From Pseudomonas entomophila (GTDB taxonomy: Bacteria; Pseudomonadota; Gammaproteobacteria; Pseudomonadales; Pseudomonadaceae): a DNA stretch of 64,000 bases. The notes beneath the pieces were generated by a model that saw nothing but the letters and a program-made list of their open reading frames with translations, ran no database searches and had not been told where the DNA came from. Below are positions 46,592 to 54,080 of the stretch, piece by piece (position 1 is the stretch's first letter; each line of letters opens with the position of its first letter). The position numbers and the translations under genes are program-made. The stretch spans positions 1,054,001 to 1,118,000 of the forward strand of contig NZ_CP063832.1 in the NCBI RefSeq assembly GCF_023277925.1, in the 5' to 3' direction.

Positions 46592-46801
46592 TCAGGTGAA
46601 TTGCTTGGTGATCACCACGGGCTGATGCACAGCACGTTGGTTGGTATCAGGGGTGGCAATAGCGTGATTGAAGGACAGCACCGTTATTTCGTCCTGGTGC
46701 ACGAGCTGGCATTTGTTGCCAATGGATGGCTGGGTATTGCACCCCGCCGAAATCAACCCCTGTCGATTGCCTTTGATACTCATGTAGCCATTGAACGCCA
46801 T
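46592..46801 (-). pseudogene. Truncated hcp (type VI secretion tube protein)
   Basis: This 69-codon frame is the N-terminal part of an Hcp protein (MAFNGYMSIKGNRQGLISAG, then CNTQPSIGNKCQLVHQDEI). A stop follows ITKQFT, where a normal Hcp of about 160 residues goes on, as the intact copy at 61232 shows. The two match clearly: GLISAGC-TQ-SIGNKCQ is shared. The upstream ACAGGGAG ribosome-binding site is also shared. It cannot build a tube and is joined to a LysR tail. Confidence 0.85.
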
Positions 46802-46973
46802 GGTCTGCTCTCCCTGTAGACAAGGGATGCAGCCTAGGAAAACGAGAACAGGTTGTATGCCAGACGCTTCCCAAATATCCGCCGGGCGCGGAACGCTCTG
46901 TTTATTGCACCTAAGTGCTACTGGCGGTTAGCCATCGCACCAGCGTGCTAGGTGTACTTGATGTATGGGGTTT

Positions 46974-47249
46974 TCCTTGATTGTCAGAGCAAGGGGGCGC
47001 TATGCGCCCCACAGCGACGAGCGCTACTTGGCCCACCACTGGGCACCGCCCTTCGGCCAACTGATGCCATCGTACTTCAGACGCACGAAGGGGTCGTTTG
47101 CCCAATTCATGCCAATGTCATAGAAGGCATCGCCACCCGAGACGTGTTCCAGATCGGCTTCGCTCAGCACCTGAGGGGTGCTGTTGGCAGTGGTCTTTTC
47201 CGTTTGCGCAGTGTTGAACCGGAACATGGAGTTTCTCCTTGATTGTCAG
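46974..47249. repeat. 14-bp direct repeats flanking the double-glycine peptide gene
   Basis: TCCTTGATTGTCAG occurs at 46974-46987 and 47236-47249, on either side of the peptide gene. The right copy includes the gene's ribosome-binding region (AAGGAGAAACTCC then ATG on the minus strand). The left copy has AAGGAAAACCCC then ATA at the matching place. This looks like a second precursor gene whose start was lost. Confidence 0.7.
47024..47227 (-). CDS. Double-glycine-leader peptide (class II microcin/bacteriocin-like precursor)
   Basis: A 67-residue precursor with a strong AAGGAG site 6 bases before its ATG. The first part ends VLSEADLEHVSGG, a textbook double-glycine leader with L, E, L and V at the usual positions. 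Cleavage after GG would release a 35-residue peptide (DAFYDIGMNWANDPFVRLKY onwards) rich in Trp, Tyr and Phe and without cysteine. No C39 exporter or immunity gene is adjacent. It may be a bacteriocin, microcin or signal peptide; processing must use a transporter elsewhere. Confidence 0.75.
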   Translation of the reverse strand: MFRFNTAQTEKTTANSTPQVLSEADLEHVSGGDAFYDIGMNWANDPFVRLKYDGISWPKGGAQWWAK

Positions 47250-47341
47250 CGCGCCATGCTCCTGCACAGCGCAGTGACAATCTAGGCGGGCACCTGCCCT
47301 GGCCTCAATAGCACGGGTGGGCTAGGTCAGAACGGCTAGTG

Positions 47342-48766
47342 TCACAGCGCCCCGCGGCGCACGTGCTTGACCAACACCTTCTCCAGCAACTCCCACATCG
47401 CAGGGTCGGTGCTGAACGCCACATTGAAGCGCATCCACCCGGTGGCCTTGGCATCGACCATGAACAGCTGCCCGGGCCCGAGCATGATGCCTTTCTCCAG
47501 CGCGTCATCCAGCAACGCCGCGCTGTCTGGAATCGCTGGGTGGCGGGTCCAGATATACATCCCCTCGTCCGACTCGATGAACAGCTCGAAGCCCAGCCGG
47601 TGCAGGTGCCGGCCCACCTCCTGGTGCGCCTCGGCCAGGCGCTGGCGCAGGCGCTTGAGGTGCTTGCGCCAGCGGCCATCGATGATCGCGGCGTACACCA
47701 CCCGCTCCATCACCTGCGAGGTGGTCAGGCCCGAGCGCATCTTCAGGTGCAGCAGTTGCTGCGTAAGTTCAGGGTTGGCCAGCAGGTAGCCGACCCGCAC
47801 GTTGGGCGAGATGCTTTTCGAATAGCTGCCGACGTAGACCACCTGCTGCAAGTGGTCCAGGCTCGCCAGGCATGGCAGCGGGTCGGCGATCATATCGGCG
47901 TAGAGGTTGTTCTCCACCAGGCGCAAACCGTGCTGGCTGGCCAGTTGCAGCAAGCGGTGCAACTGCGCCAGCGGGGTGCGCGAGCAGGTCGGGCTGTGCA
48001 GGTGCGGCTGGGTGAAGAACGCGGTGGGGCGGTGGTGCGCCAGCAGGCGTTCGAGGTGGTCCAGATCGTAGCCGGCCGGGGTGCGTGGCACGCCGATCAG
48101 GGTGGCGCCCTGGGTGCGCAGGATGCTCATCAGGTTGGGGTAGCCGGGGTCGTCCACCAGCACCACATCGCCCGGTCGCACCAGGGTGCGCACGGCCAGG
48201 TCCAGGGCCTGGCTGGCGCCGTGAGTGAGCATCAGCTGCGCCGGGTTGGCGACGATCGACAGTTCCTGCTGCAGGTTCTGCGCGGTCAGCGCGCGCAACT
48301 CCGGCAGGCCCATGGGGTCGCCGTAGCCGGAAAGTTCCAGCGGGCTGCCGGCCACCTGGCGCAGGCCGCGACGCAGGCCTTCCTCGTACATCCAGTCGTT
48401 GGGCAGCCAGCCGCAACCCGGCTTGAACGGCAATTGGCGGATCTCGAAGATCTGTTGCAGGTACCACTCGGAATTGAAGGTGGGACGGGTGGTGTCGGCC
48501 TCGACGTTGTGCTTGTCCAGCAGCTCGTTCGCCGCACGATTGACGAAGAAGCCTGCATTGCCCTTGCTTACCAGCAACCCCTGGGCCACCAGCCGGTCGT
48601 AGGCCTCGACCACGGTGAAGGTGCTCACCGAGTAAGTGGAGGCGAAGGCCCGGATCGAGGGTACCTTCGCGCCAGGCTTGAGGGTCTGGTCGTCGATCAG
48701 CGCGCGCAACCCATCGATGATCTGGTTGACCAGCGGGGTGGAGGAGTCCGGATGGAGCTGGAGCAT
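47342..48766 (-). CDS. MocR-type GntR/aminotransferase regulator
   Basis: A 474-residue regulator. The GntR winged helix is TPLVNQIIDGLRALIDDQTL and SIRAFASTYSVSTFTVVEAY. The PLP domain has VLVDDPGYPNLMSILRTQGA and the PLP lysine region VYVGSYSKSISPNVRVGYL. It is divergent from the amino-acid permease, with a 432-bp gap, so it probably controls uptake of an amino compound whose PLP adduct it senses. Confidence 0.9.
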   Translation of the reverse strand: MLQLHPDSSTPLVNQIIDGLRALIDDQTLKPGAKVPSIRAFASTYSVSTFTVVEAYDRLVAQGLLVSKGNAGFFVNRAANELLDKHNVEADTTRPTFNSEWYLQQIFEIRQLPFKPGCGWLPNDWMYEEGLRRGLRQVAGSPLELSGYGDPMGLPELRALTAQNLQQELSIVANPAQLMLTHGASQALDLAVRTLVRPGDVVLVDDPGYPNLMSILRTQGATLIGVPRTPAGYDLDHLERLLAHHRPTAFFTQPHLHSPTCSRTPLAQLHRLLQLASQHGLRLVENNLYADMIADPLPCLASLDHLQQVVYVGSYSKSISPNVRVGYLLANPELTQQLLHLKMRSGLTTSQVMERVVYAAIIDGRWRKHLKRLRQRLAEAHQEVGRHLHRLGFELFIESDEGMYIWTRHPAIPDSAALLDDALEKGIMLGPGQLFMVDAKATGWMRFNVAFSTDPAMWELLEKVLVKHVRRGAL

Positions 48767-49198
48767 TCGGGTGCCTTCAGGTGTGCGGGACGCCAGGCGC
48801 CGGCAGGGGTATCGCGGGTGTATTGGATCGGCGGCCTGTACAGTGCAGTGCGTTTTTCATGCCGCTGTGCATGGCTCAATGTGTTCGACATTTTTACATT
48901 ACGTGTCAGATATAGCCAACACAGCACGTATCAGCGCCATGAATAATCACAACATCGCTGCTTTGCCGTCGGGGTCCGCCCCACACCTTCTTCCCGCGTG
49001 GCCGGACACCCAGCGTCCGTCCCCCGCATGGTTCAGTTCGTCCAGAGGGTTGCCTCTGGCCGCGTAAGCAGGCCGCCACGGATGGCCTGCGTGTGCACCG
49101 CACACCTCCCTGCCCGCACTGATGTACAGGTGAGACCGATAGCCATCGGGGTTTCACAGTTTTTCCTTGGATAAAAAGAAGCACGGGGTATTTAACTG
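48767..49198. promoter_or_regulatory. Long leader region upstream of the amino-acid permease, 432 bp
   Basis: This gap divides the divergent MocR and permease genes. It contains a 42-codon frame (ATG 48940 to TAA 49066) beginning MNNHNIAALPSGSAPHLLPA, without a good ribosome-binding site. GC-rich inverted segments lie near 49070-49110 (GGCCGCCACGGATGGCC). A long 5' leader with regulatory structure is possible; no known riboswitch class was recognised. Confidence 0.35.
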
Positions 49199-50608
49199 AT
49201 GGAAGCTACATCCACATCCACCACCGCGAAGGACGGGCACGAGAGCAAGCTCAGTGCCTCGCTGAAGTCGCGCCACCTGACGATGATGTCCATCGCCGGG
49301 GTGATCGGCGGCGCCTTGTTCGTCGGTTCCGGCAGCGTGATCCACAGCGCCGGCCCGGCCGCCGTCCTGGCGTATCTGGCCGGCGGCATCCTGGTGGTGC
49401 TGATCATGCGCATGCTGGGCGAGATGGCGACGTCCTCGCCGGATACCGGTTCGTTCTCCACCTACGCCGACCGCGCCATCGGCCGCTGGGCCGGCTTCAC
49501 CATTGGCTGGCTGTACTGGTGGTACTGGGTGATCCTGATGGCCTGGGAGGCCTATGTCGCCGGCAAGATCCTGCATGGCTTCTTCCCTGATGTCAGCGTC
49601 AATGTGTTCGTGCTGGCCACCACGCTGCTGCTGATCACGGTGAACTTCTTCAACGTCAAGCACTATGGCGAGTTCGAATTCTGGTTCGCGCTGATCAAGG
49701 TGGTGGCGATCGTCTGCTTCCTGGTGGTGTGCACCGCCGCGGTGATGAACGTCTGGCAGTTCGGTGAAGTGCGCGGCATCAGCCACCTGACCGCCGAAGG
49801 CTTCATGCCCAACGGCATCACCACGGTGATCGGCGCGCTGCTGGGGGTGATGTTCGCCTTCCTGGGCGCCGAGATCGTCACCATCGCCGCCTCCGAGGCC
49901 AAGGACCCGGCCACCCAGATCGTCAAGGCCACCAACTCGGTGGTGTGGCGTGTGTGCCTGTTCTACGTGGGCTCGATCTTCCTGATCGTCTGCCTGGTAC
50001 CGTGGAACGACCCGCAACTGGGCGTCTCCGGTTATGGCGCTTACCGCCGCACTCTTGAGCTGCTGGGGGTGCCGTATGCTGAGCTGCTGATGAATTTCGT
50101 GGTACTGACCTCGGTGAGCAGTTGCCTGATTTCCGGCCACTACACCGCTTCGCGCATGCTGTTCTCCCTAGCCCAGCGTGGCGACGCGCCACGTCTGTTC
50201 AAGTTCACCCGCACCGGCACCGGTGTACCGGTGAACGCGATCATTGGTTCATGCCTGGTGGCGGTGTTCTGCGCGCTGATCAACTTCAGCGACACCCTGC
50301 GCCCGAAGGATGTGCTGGAAACCCTGATGAACACCACTGGCATGATCGCCCTGCTGGTGTACCTGGTGATCGCCTTCTCGCAGCTGCGCATGCGCCGCAA
50401 GCTGATCGCCGAGGGCAAGGAAGTGCGCCTGAAGATGTGGTTGTTCCCGTGGCTGACCTACCTGGTGATCGTGTTCATCGTGGCCGCCCTGGTGACCATG
50501 GCGTTCATGCCTGACTACCAGATTCTGGTGATTTCCACGGGTATTGCCGCAGCCATCGTGGTGGCCATGGGCGTGGTGCACCAGATCCGTAGCGCCAAGC
50601 GTCACTAA
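49199..50608 (+). CDS. Amino-acid permease, APC/AAT family (GabP-like)
   Basis: A 469-residue 12-helix transporter. The N-terminal signature is SRHLTMMSIAGVIGGALFVG then GSGSVIHSAGPAAVLAYLAG, that of the AAT amino-acid permeases; GEMATSSPDTGSFSTYADRA is also typical. It resembles GABA permeases in IIRMLGEM-like segments. It imports an amino acid by proton symport. The divergent MocR gene is the probable regulator. A strong terminator follows. Confidence 0.9.
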   Translation: MEATSTSTTAKDGHESKLSASLKSRHLTMMSIAGVIGGALFVGSGSVIHSAGPAAVLAYLAGGILVVLIMRMLGEMATSSPDTGSFSTYADRAIGRWAGFTIGWLYWWYWVILMAWEAYVAGKILHGFFPDVSVNVFVLATTLLLITVNFFNVKHYGEFEFWFALIKVVAIVCFLVVCTAAVMNVWQFGEVRGISHLTAEGFMPNGITTVIGALLGVMFAFLGAEIVTIAASEAKDPATQIVKATNSVVWRVCLFYVGSIFLIVCLVPWNDPQLGVSGYGAYRRTLELLGVPYAELLMNFVVLTSVSSCLISGHYTASRMLFSLAQRGDAPRLFKFTRTGTGVPVNAIIGSCLVAVFCALINFSDTLRPKDVLETLMNTTGMIALLVYLVIAFSQLRMRRKLIAEGKEVRLKMWLFPWLTYLVIVFIVAALVTMAFMPDYQILVISTGIAAAIVVAMGVVHQIRSAKRH

Positions 50609-50626
50609 GTATCAGGCGTTGCTTGC

Positions 50627-50660
50627 AACGGCCGGCGCTCTTCGGGGACCGGCCGTTTTC
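50627..50660 (+). terminator. Rho-independent terminator of the permease gene
   Basis: ACGGCCGG (50628-50635) and CCGGCCGT (50649-50656) form an 8-bp stem with a 13-base loop, followed by TTTTC. Confidence 0.85.
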
Positions 50661-50719
50661 GTTCGTTGCCGGGCGACTTGGCTTATGCTGCACGCATCTG
50701 CCATCGAAGGAGCCCGACC

Positions 50720-51496
50720 ATGGCCTGGTCCGCCACCCAATACTCACGCTTCGAAGATGAGCGCACCCGCGCCGTGCGTGACCTGCTCGCCGCGGTGCCG
50801 CCACGCCCGGTGCGCCATGCCACCGACCTGGGCTGCGGCCCGGGCAACTCCACCGAAGTGCTGCTGCAGCGCCACCCGGACGCCCAGGTGACCGCGCTGG
50901 ACAGCGACCCGGACATGATCGACAAAGCCCGGCAACGCCCGCGCCTGGGTGTGCCGAGGGTGCGCTGTGAGGTTGCCGATATCGCCAATTGGGTCGCCCA
51001 GGAGCCGCAGGACCTGATCCTCGCCAACGCTTCGCTGCAGTGGGTGCCGGAGCATGGCAGCCTCTACCCGCACCTGGTGCGGCAGTTGAGCGAAGGGGCC
51101 AGCCTGGCCGTGCAGACGCCCGACAACCTCGACGAACCCGCCCACCGCCAGTTGCGCGAGATTGCCAGCCGTGGACCATGGGCCGACAAGTTCGCCGACT
51201 TCAGCCTGCCGCCCCGGCATGGCGCGGCTTTCTATTACGATCTGCTCAGCCCGTTGTGCGCGCGGGTGGACGTGTGGCGCACCACCTATCACCACCCATT
51301 GATGGGCGGCGCCGAGGCAGTCGTCGAGTGGTTCAAGGGTTCGGCGCTGCGGCCGTACCTGGCGAGGTTGGATGAGCAGGAGCAGGCGGACTTCCTGCAG
51401 CTGTATCTGCAGGCCATGCAGCATGACTATCCGCCGGCCACCGATGGCAAGGTGCTGTTGCCGTTCCCGCGGTTATTCGTGGTGGCGACGCGCTAG
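50720..51496 (+). CDS. tam: Trans-aconitate 2-methyltransferase
   Basis: A 258-residue class I methyltransferase from the ATG at 50720, with AAGGAG 7 bases before it. Motif I is ATDLGCGPGNSTEVLLQRHP. Family-specific parts are LILANASLQWVPEHGSLYPH and the late HHPLMGGAEAVVEWFKGSAL. Tam methylates trans-aconitate, an inhibitor of aconitase that forms spontaneously. Its 3' end overlaps the convergent DUF2784 gene by 24 bases. Confidence 0.9.
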   Translation: MAWSATQYSRFEDERTRAVRDLLAAVPPRPVRHATDLGCGPGNSTEVLLQRHPDAQVTALDSDPDMIDKARQRPRLGVPRVRCEVADIANWVAQEPQDLILANASLQWVPEHGSLYPHLVRQLSEGASLAVQTPDNLDEPAHRQLREIASRGPWADKFADFSLPPRHGAAFYYDLLSPLCARVDVWRTTYHHPLMGGAEAVVEWFKGSALRPYLARLDEQEQADFLQLYLQAMQHDYPPATDGKVLLPFPRLFVVATR

Positions 51497-51847
51497 GCGC
51501 CAGAGCACATAACCGTAGATGCCAAGGTTGAGTAGCAGGACGAGGGTGCCGAGCCATAGTTGGATCTGCGGGGTCAGGCCGACTGGGTAGATGACTGGCC
51601 AGATGTAGTGTTCGACGAATCCCCCGGGGTAACCGCTGTCGCCGGCAGCGGCACGCAGGCGGTTCTCCCAGGCGGTGAGCGGGCACTCCAGGTGCAGGCC
51701 TTCCACCGCCAGGCCCCAGGCGAGGGCGGGCAGGTGGATGAGCAGGGCACGGCGGTGCTTGAGCGCCAGCAGACCGCCGAACAGGACCAGCAGGATGAAA
51801 GACAGGTGGAACAGGACCAGGGTGTCGGCGGCTAGGCGGTAGAGCAT
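51473..51847 (-). CDS. DUF2784 small membrane protein
   Basis: A 124-residue protein with three or four hydrophobic helices. HLSFILLVLFGGLLALKHRR and WGLAVEGLHLECPLTAWENR are the conserved DUF2784 features; the second includes a Cys-Pro pair. The role is unknown. It ends inside the tam gene and starts next to the repeat island at 51.9 kb. Confidence 0.85.
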   Translation of the reverse strand: MLYRLAADTLVLFHLSFILLVLFGGLLALKHRRALLIHLPALAWGLAVEGLHLECPLTAWENRLRAAAGDSGYPGGFVEHYIWPVIYPVGLTPQIQLWLGTLVLLLNLGIYGYVLWRLARRHHE

Positions 51848-51897
51848 GGGTGGGGCCTTGGGGTAATCGGGTATGTGTGGGGTGGATTGTGTTTAAG

Positions 51898-51929
51898 ATC
51901 CTGCGATCCTGCGATCCTGCGATCCTGAG
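51898..51929. repeat. Tandem repeat of an 8-bp unit
   Basis: GATCCTGC occurs three times plus one imperfect copy (GATCCTGA) in a row. It is the first of three unrelated tandem repeats within 1.05 kb. Confidence 0.9.
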
Positions 51930-52292
51930 TCGTTAGTTGTTGGTTGGTTTTTGTGTTTGTGGGCATATCCATTTGCTTTGTAGACGCTGATTCACCTTTC
52001 CGCCCTTACGGCGGCCTACTTTGGTCTTGGCCAAAGTAGGCAAAGCCGCTCGCTCCATCATACGGCCCCTACGCTGCGCTCCGGGGTCCCTTCGCTCCGG
52101 CGCCTTCCGGGCCCGCGCGGCCTACGACTTGCTGCGCAAGTCTACATCTCGCGCCTTCGGCTAACGCCGAAGGGTGCTGCGCACCTGGCCCTCCAGACGC
52201 CTGCGCTCAGCCTCCTGAAGTCGCGAAGTTACGGGCGGCGCCTGGGCAGGCGCAGCTGTCGCTAGTTGACTGTTCTTGGCCTTGAGTGCGTA

Positions 52293-52360
52293 TTCGCCGG
52301 CAAAGCCGGCTCCTACAGGACGGTGCACATTCCATTGTAGGAGCCGGCTTTGCCGGCGAA
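52293..52360. repeat. REP palindrome pair inside the repeat island
   Basis: TTCGCCGGCAAAGCCGGCTC with CTACA at 52293-52317, and its inverse complement at 52336-52360, flank an 18-base loop. Confidence 0.9.
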
Positions 52361-52413
52361 CCAAGGGTACAAACAATACATCCATCACAGCATTACAACG
52401 CCATTATTGTTTC

Positions 52414-52508
52414 TGCTCTTTGCTCTTTGCTCTTTGCTCTTTGCTCTTTGCTCTTTGCTCTTTGCTCTTTGCTCTTTGCTCTTTGCTCTTTGCTCTTTGC
52501 TCTTTGCT
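52414..52508. repeat. Tandem repeat, 13 copies of a 7-bp unit
   Basis: TGCTCTT is repeated 13 times without error, with a partial TGCT after it. Seven-base units shift the reading frame with each copy change, so this locus would be a length-variable marker. Confidence 0.95.
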
Positions 52509-52854
52509 TCTGCGAGCGCGTAGCGCCTCGCCCGGCTTTTGATCTTGATGCGCGATAGTCCAGACGCCGCCTATTGCGACTTCAGGAGGCCGAGTGGAGT
52601 TCTTGCGTAGTGGGGCGACGGCCATGGATGGCCGTCGAGCGCTGCGGCCCAGGATGGGCCGTTCAGCGCGGTACCCACGGGAGCAAGAACGGAGCGAGGG
52701 GACCCCGGAGCGAAGCGCAGGGGCCGGATGATGGAGCAAGCGGCTTTGCCTACTTTGGCCAAGACCAAAGTAGGCCGCCGTAAGGGCGGAAAGGTGAATC
52801 AGCGTCACTATCGCCAATGGATATGCTCACAAACCTCCAAACCCATACTCTGAA

Positions 52855-52943
52855 ATCCGAATCCGAATCCGAATCCGAATCCGAATCCGAATCCGAATCC
52901 GAATCCGAATCCGAATCCGAATCCGAAGCCGAAGCCGAAGCCA
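52855..52943. repeat. Tandem repeat, 12 perfect copies of a 6-bp unit
   Basis: ATCCGA is repeated 12 times (52855-52926), then about three copies drift to AGCCGA. The array ends 4 bases before the stop codon of the LysR gene, whose message would carry the array in its 3' tail. Confidence 0.95.
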
Positions 52944-52946
52944 AAA

Positions 52947-53816
52947 TCAAAGCCCCTCCCGCACCATCTCCAGAAACGTAGCCACCACCCGCCGCGTCCG
53001 TTGCTCGCTCAGGCACACCAGCGTCTCAGTCAGATGCCGCTGGCAATCGACAATCGGCAAGGCACAGACCCGGGCATCGGCCCCGAACTCCGCCGCCGAC
53101 ACTACCCCCACGCCAATCCCCACCACCACGGCCTCGCGCGCCGCTTCCCGGCCTTCCACCTGGATCGCCGGGCGAATGCGCAACCCGGCCCGCTGCATTT
53201 CCTCTTCCAGCGTCTGCCGCGTCACCGACCCCGGCTCGCGCAGCACCAGCGGCGTGTCGTCCAGATCCGCCAGGCTGATCTCGCCACGGCTGGCCCACGG
53301 ATGCTGATGCGAAACGAACGCCACCATCGGGTCCCGCCGCATCGGCACGCAGTACAGGCGCTCGTCATCGACATCACGCCCCAACAGGGCAAGGTCGGCC
53401 TGGTAGCTGAACAGCCGGGCCAGCGACGCGTCGGTGTTGCCGGTCTCGATCTTCACCTGGATGCCCGGGTAACGCTGGCAGAAGCGCGCAATCTGCGGCA
53501 GCACGTGCACCGGGGCATCCACTGCCAGCACCAGGCTGCCGGTGTGCAGGGCGCGGGAGTCCTGCAGCAGTTCAACGGCCTCCGCCTCGCAGGCGAACAG
53601 GCGCTGGGTCACCCCCAGCAGGCGCTCGCCCAGGTCGGTCAGTTGCACCGAGCGCTTGTTGCGATGGAACAGCAGCACCCCAAAGCGCTCCTCCAGTTTG
53701 CGCACCTGGTCGGACACCGCCGGCTGGGTGAGGAACAGCCGTTCGGCCGCACGGGTGAAGCTGCCCTGTTCGGCGACGGCGTGAAAAGCCTTGAGTTGAG
53801 CGTGGGAGACCGACAT
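52947..53816 (-). CDS. LysR-family regulator, aminoethylphosphonate-type
   Basis: A 289-residue regulator. The winged helix is LKAFHAVAEQGSFTRAAERL and FLTQPAVSDQVRKLEERFGV, and FHRNKRSVQLTDLGERLL follows, all much like regulators named for aminoethylphosphonate catabolism. It is divergent from the MFS/FAD-oxidoreductase operon with a 264-bp gap and is its probable regulator. The phosphonate link is a suggestion only; no phnW or phnX gene is in the window. Confidence 0.88.
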   Translation of the reverse strand: MSVSHAQLKAFHAVAEQGSFTRAAERLFLTQPAVSDQVRKLEERFGVLLFHRNKRSVQLTDLGERLLGVTQRLFACEAEAVELLQDSRALHTGSLVLAVDAPVHVLPQIARFCQRYPGIQVKIETGNTDASLARLFSYQADLALLGRDVDDERLYCVPMRRDPMVAFVSHQHPWASRGEISLADLDDTPLVLREPGSVTRQTLEEEMQRAGLRIRPAIQVEGREAAREAVVVGIGVGVVSAAEFGADARVCALPIVDCQRHLTETLVCLSEQRTRRVVATFLEMVREGL

Positions 53817-54080
53817 CGAGCACTCCTGTTAAAAGCTGGACTTATAAGTGAAATACGATAAATCGATTTTATTTATCAGTCTGCACCTGTTTCCATATCT
53901 TTCAACCCCGGACAGACCGCCACAAGCGGCCTTCAAGGGCCATGGCCTCGCCCAGGTCGCGCCAGACCGCCGAGCCATCTGACCAGGTGACGTCCCTCCG
54001 TCACGCAGTGCGCAACACAACAACAAGACAGGCGTTTCTTCACATTCTGCCGGCACACTCAAGCAAGAGGTCAGATCCAC

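Larger units (their letters stand above)
51963..52826. repeat. 864-bp non-coding element with 137-bp inverted arms
   Basis: The left arm (51963-52099) and right arm (52690-52826) are inverse complements with only a few mismatches. They share GATTCACCTTTCCGCCCTTA, then GGCCTACTTTGGTCTTGGCC and a block near CTCCGGGGTCCC. An inner arm pair, CCTCCTGAAGTCGC at 52212-52225 and its complement at about 52575-52588, is nested inside. The interior holds a REP pair and a tandem repeat and no believable gene. It looks like a dispersed structured repeat or a MITE-like element; flanking target duplications were not found. Confidence 0.8.

Noticed and set aside
46911..47105. Minus-strand frame overlapping the peptide gene
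   Set aside because: No ribosome-binding site and no resemblance to any family; the double-glycine peptide gene explains this DNA better.
52404..52817. Frame with repeated Lys-Glu-Gln-Arg units over the TGCTCTT array
   Set aside because: A product of the 7-bp array, with no ribosome-binding site or signal peptide.
52414..52943. Possible CRISPR array
   Set aside because: Units are 6-8 bp with no spacers and no cas genes.
52750..53016. Frame encoding a long Ser-Asp repeat, resembling an adhesin linker
   Set aside because: It is the translation of the ATCCGA tandem repeat; it lacks a start signal and overlaps the LysR gene.
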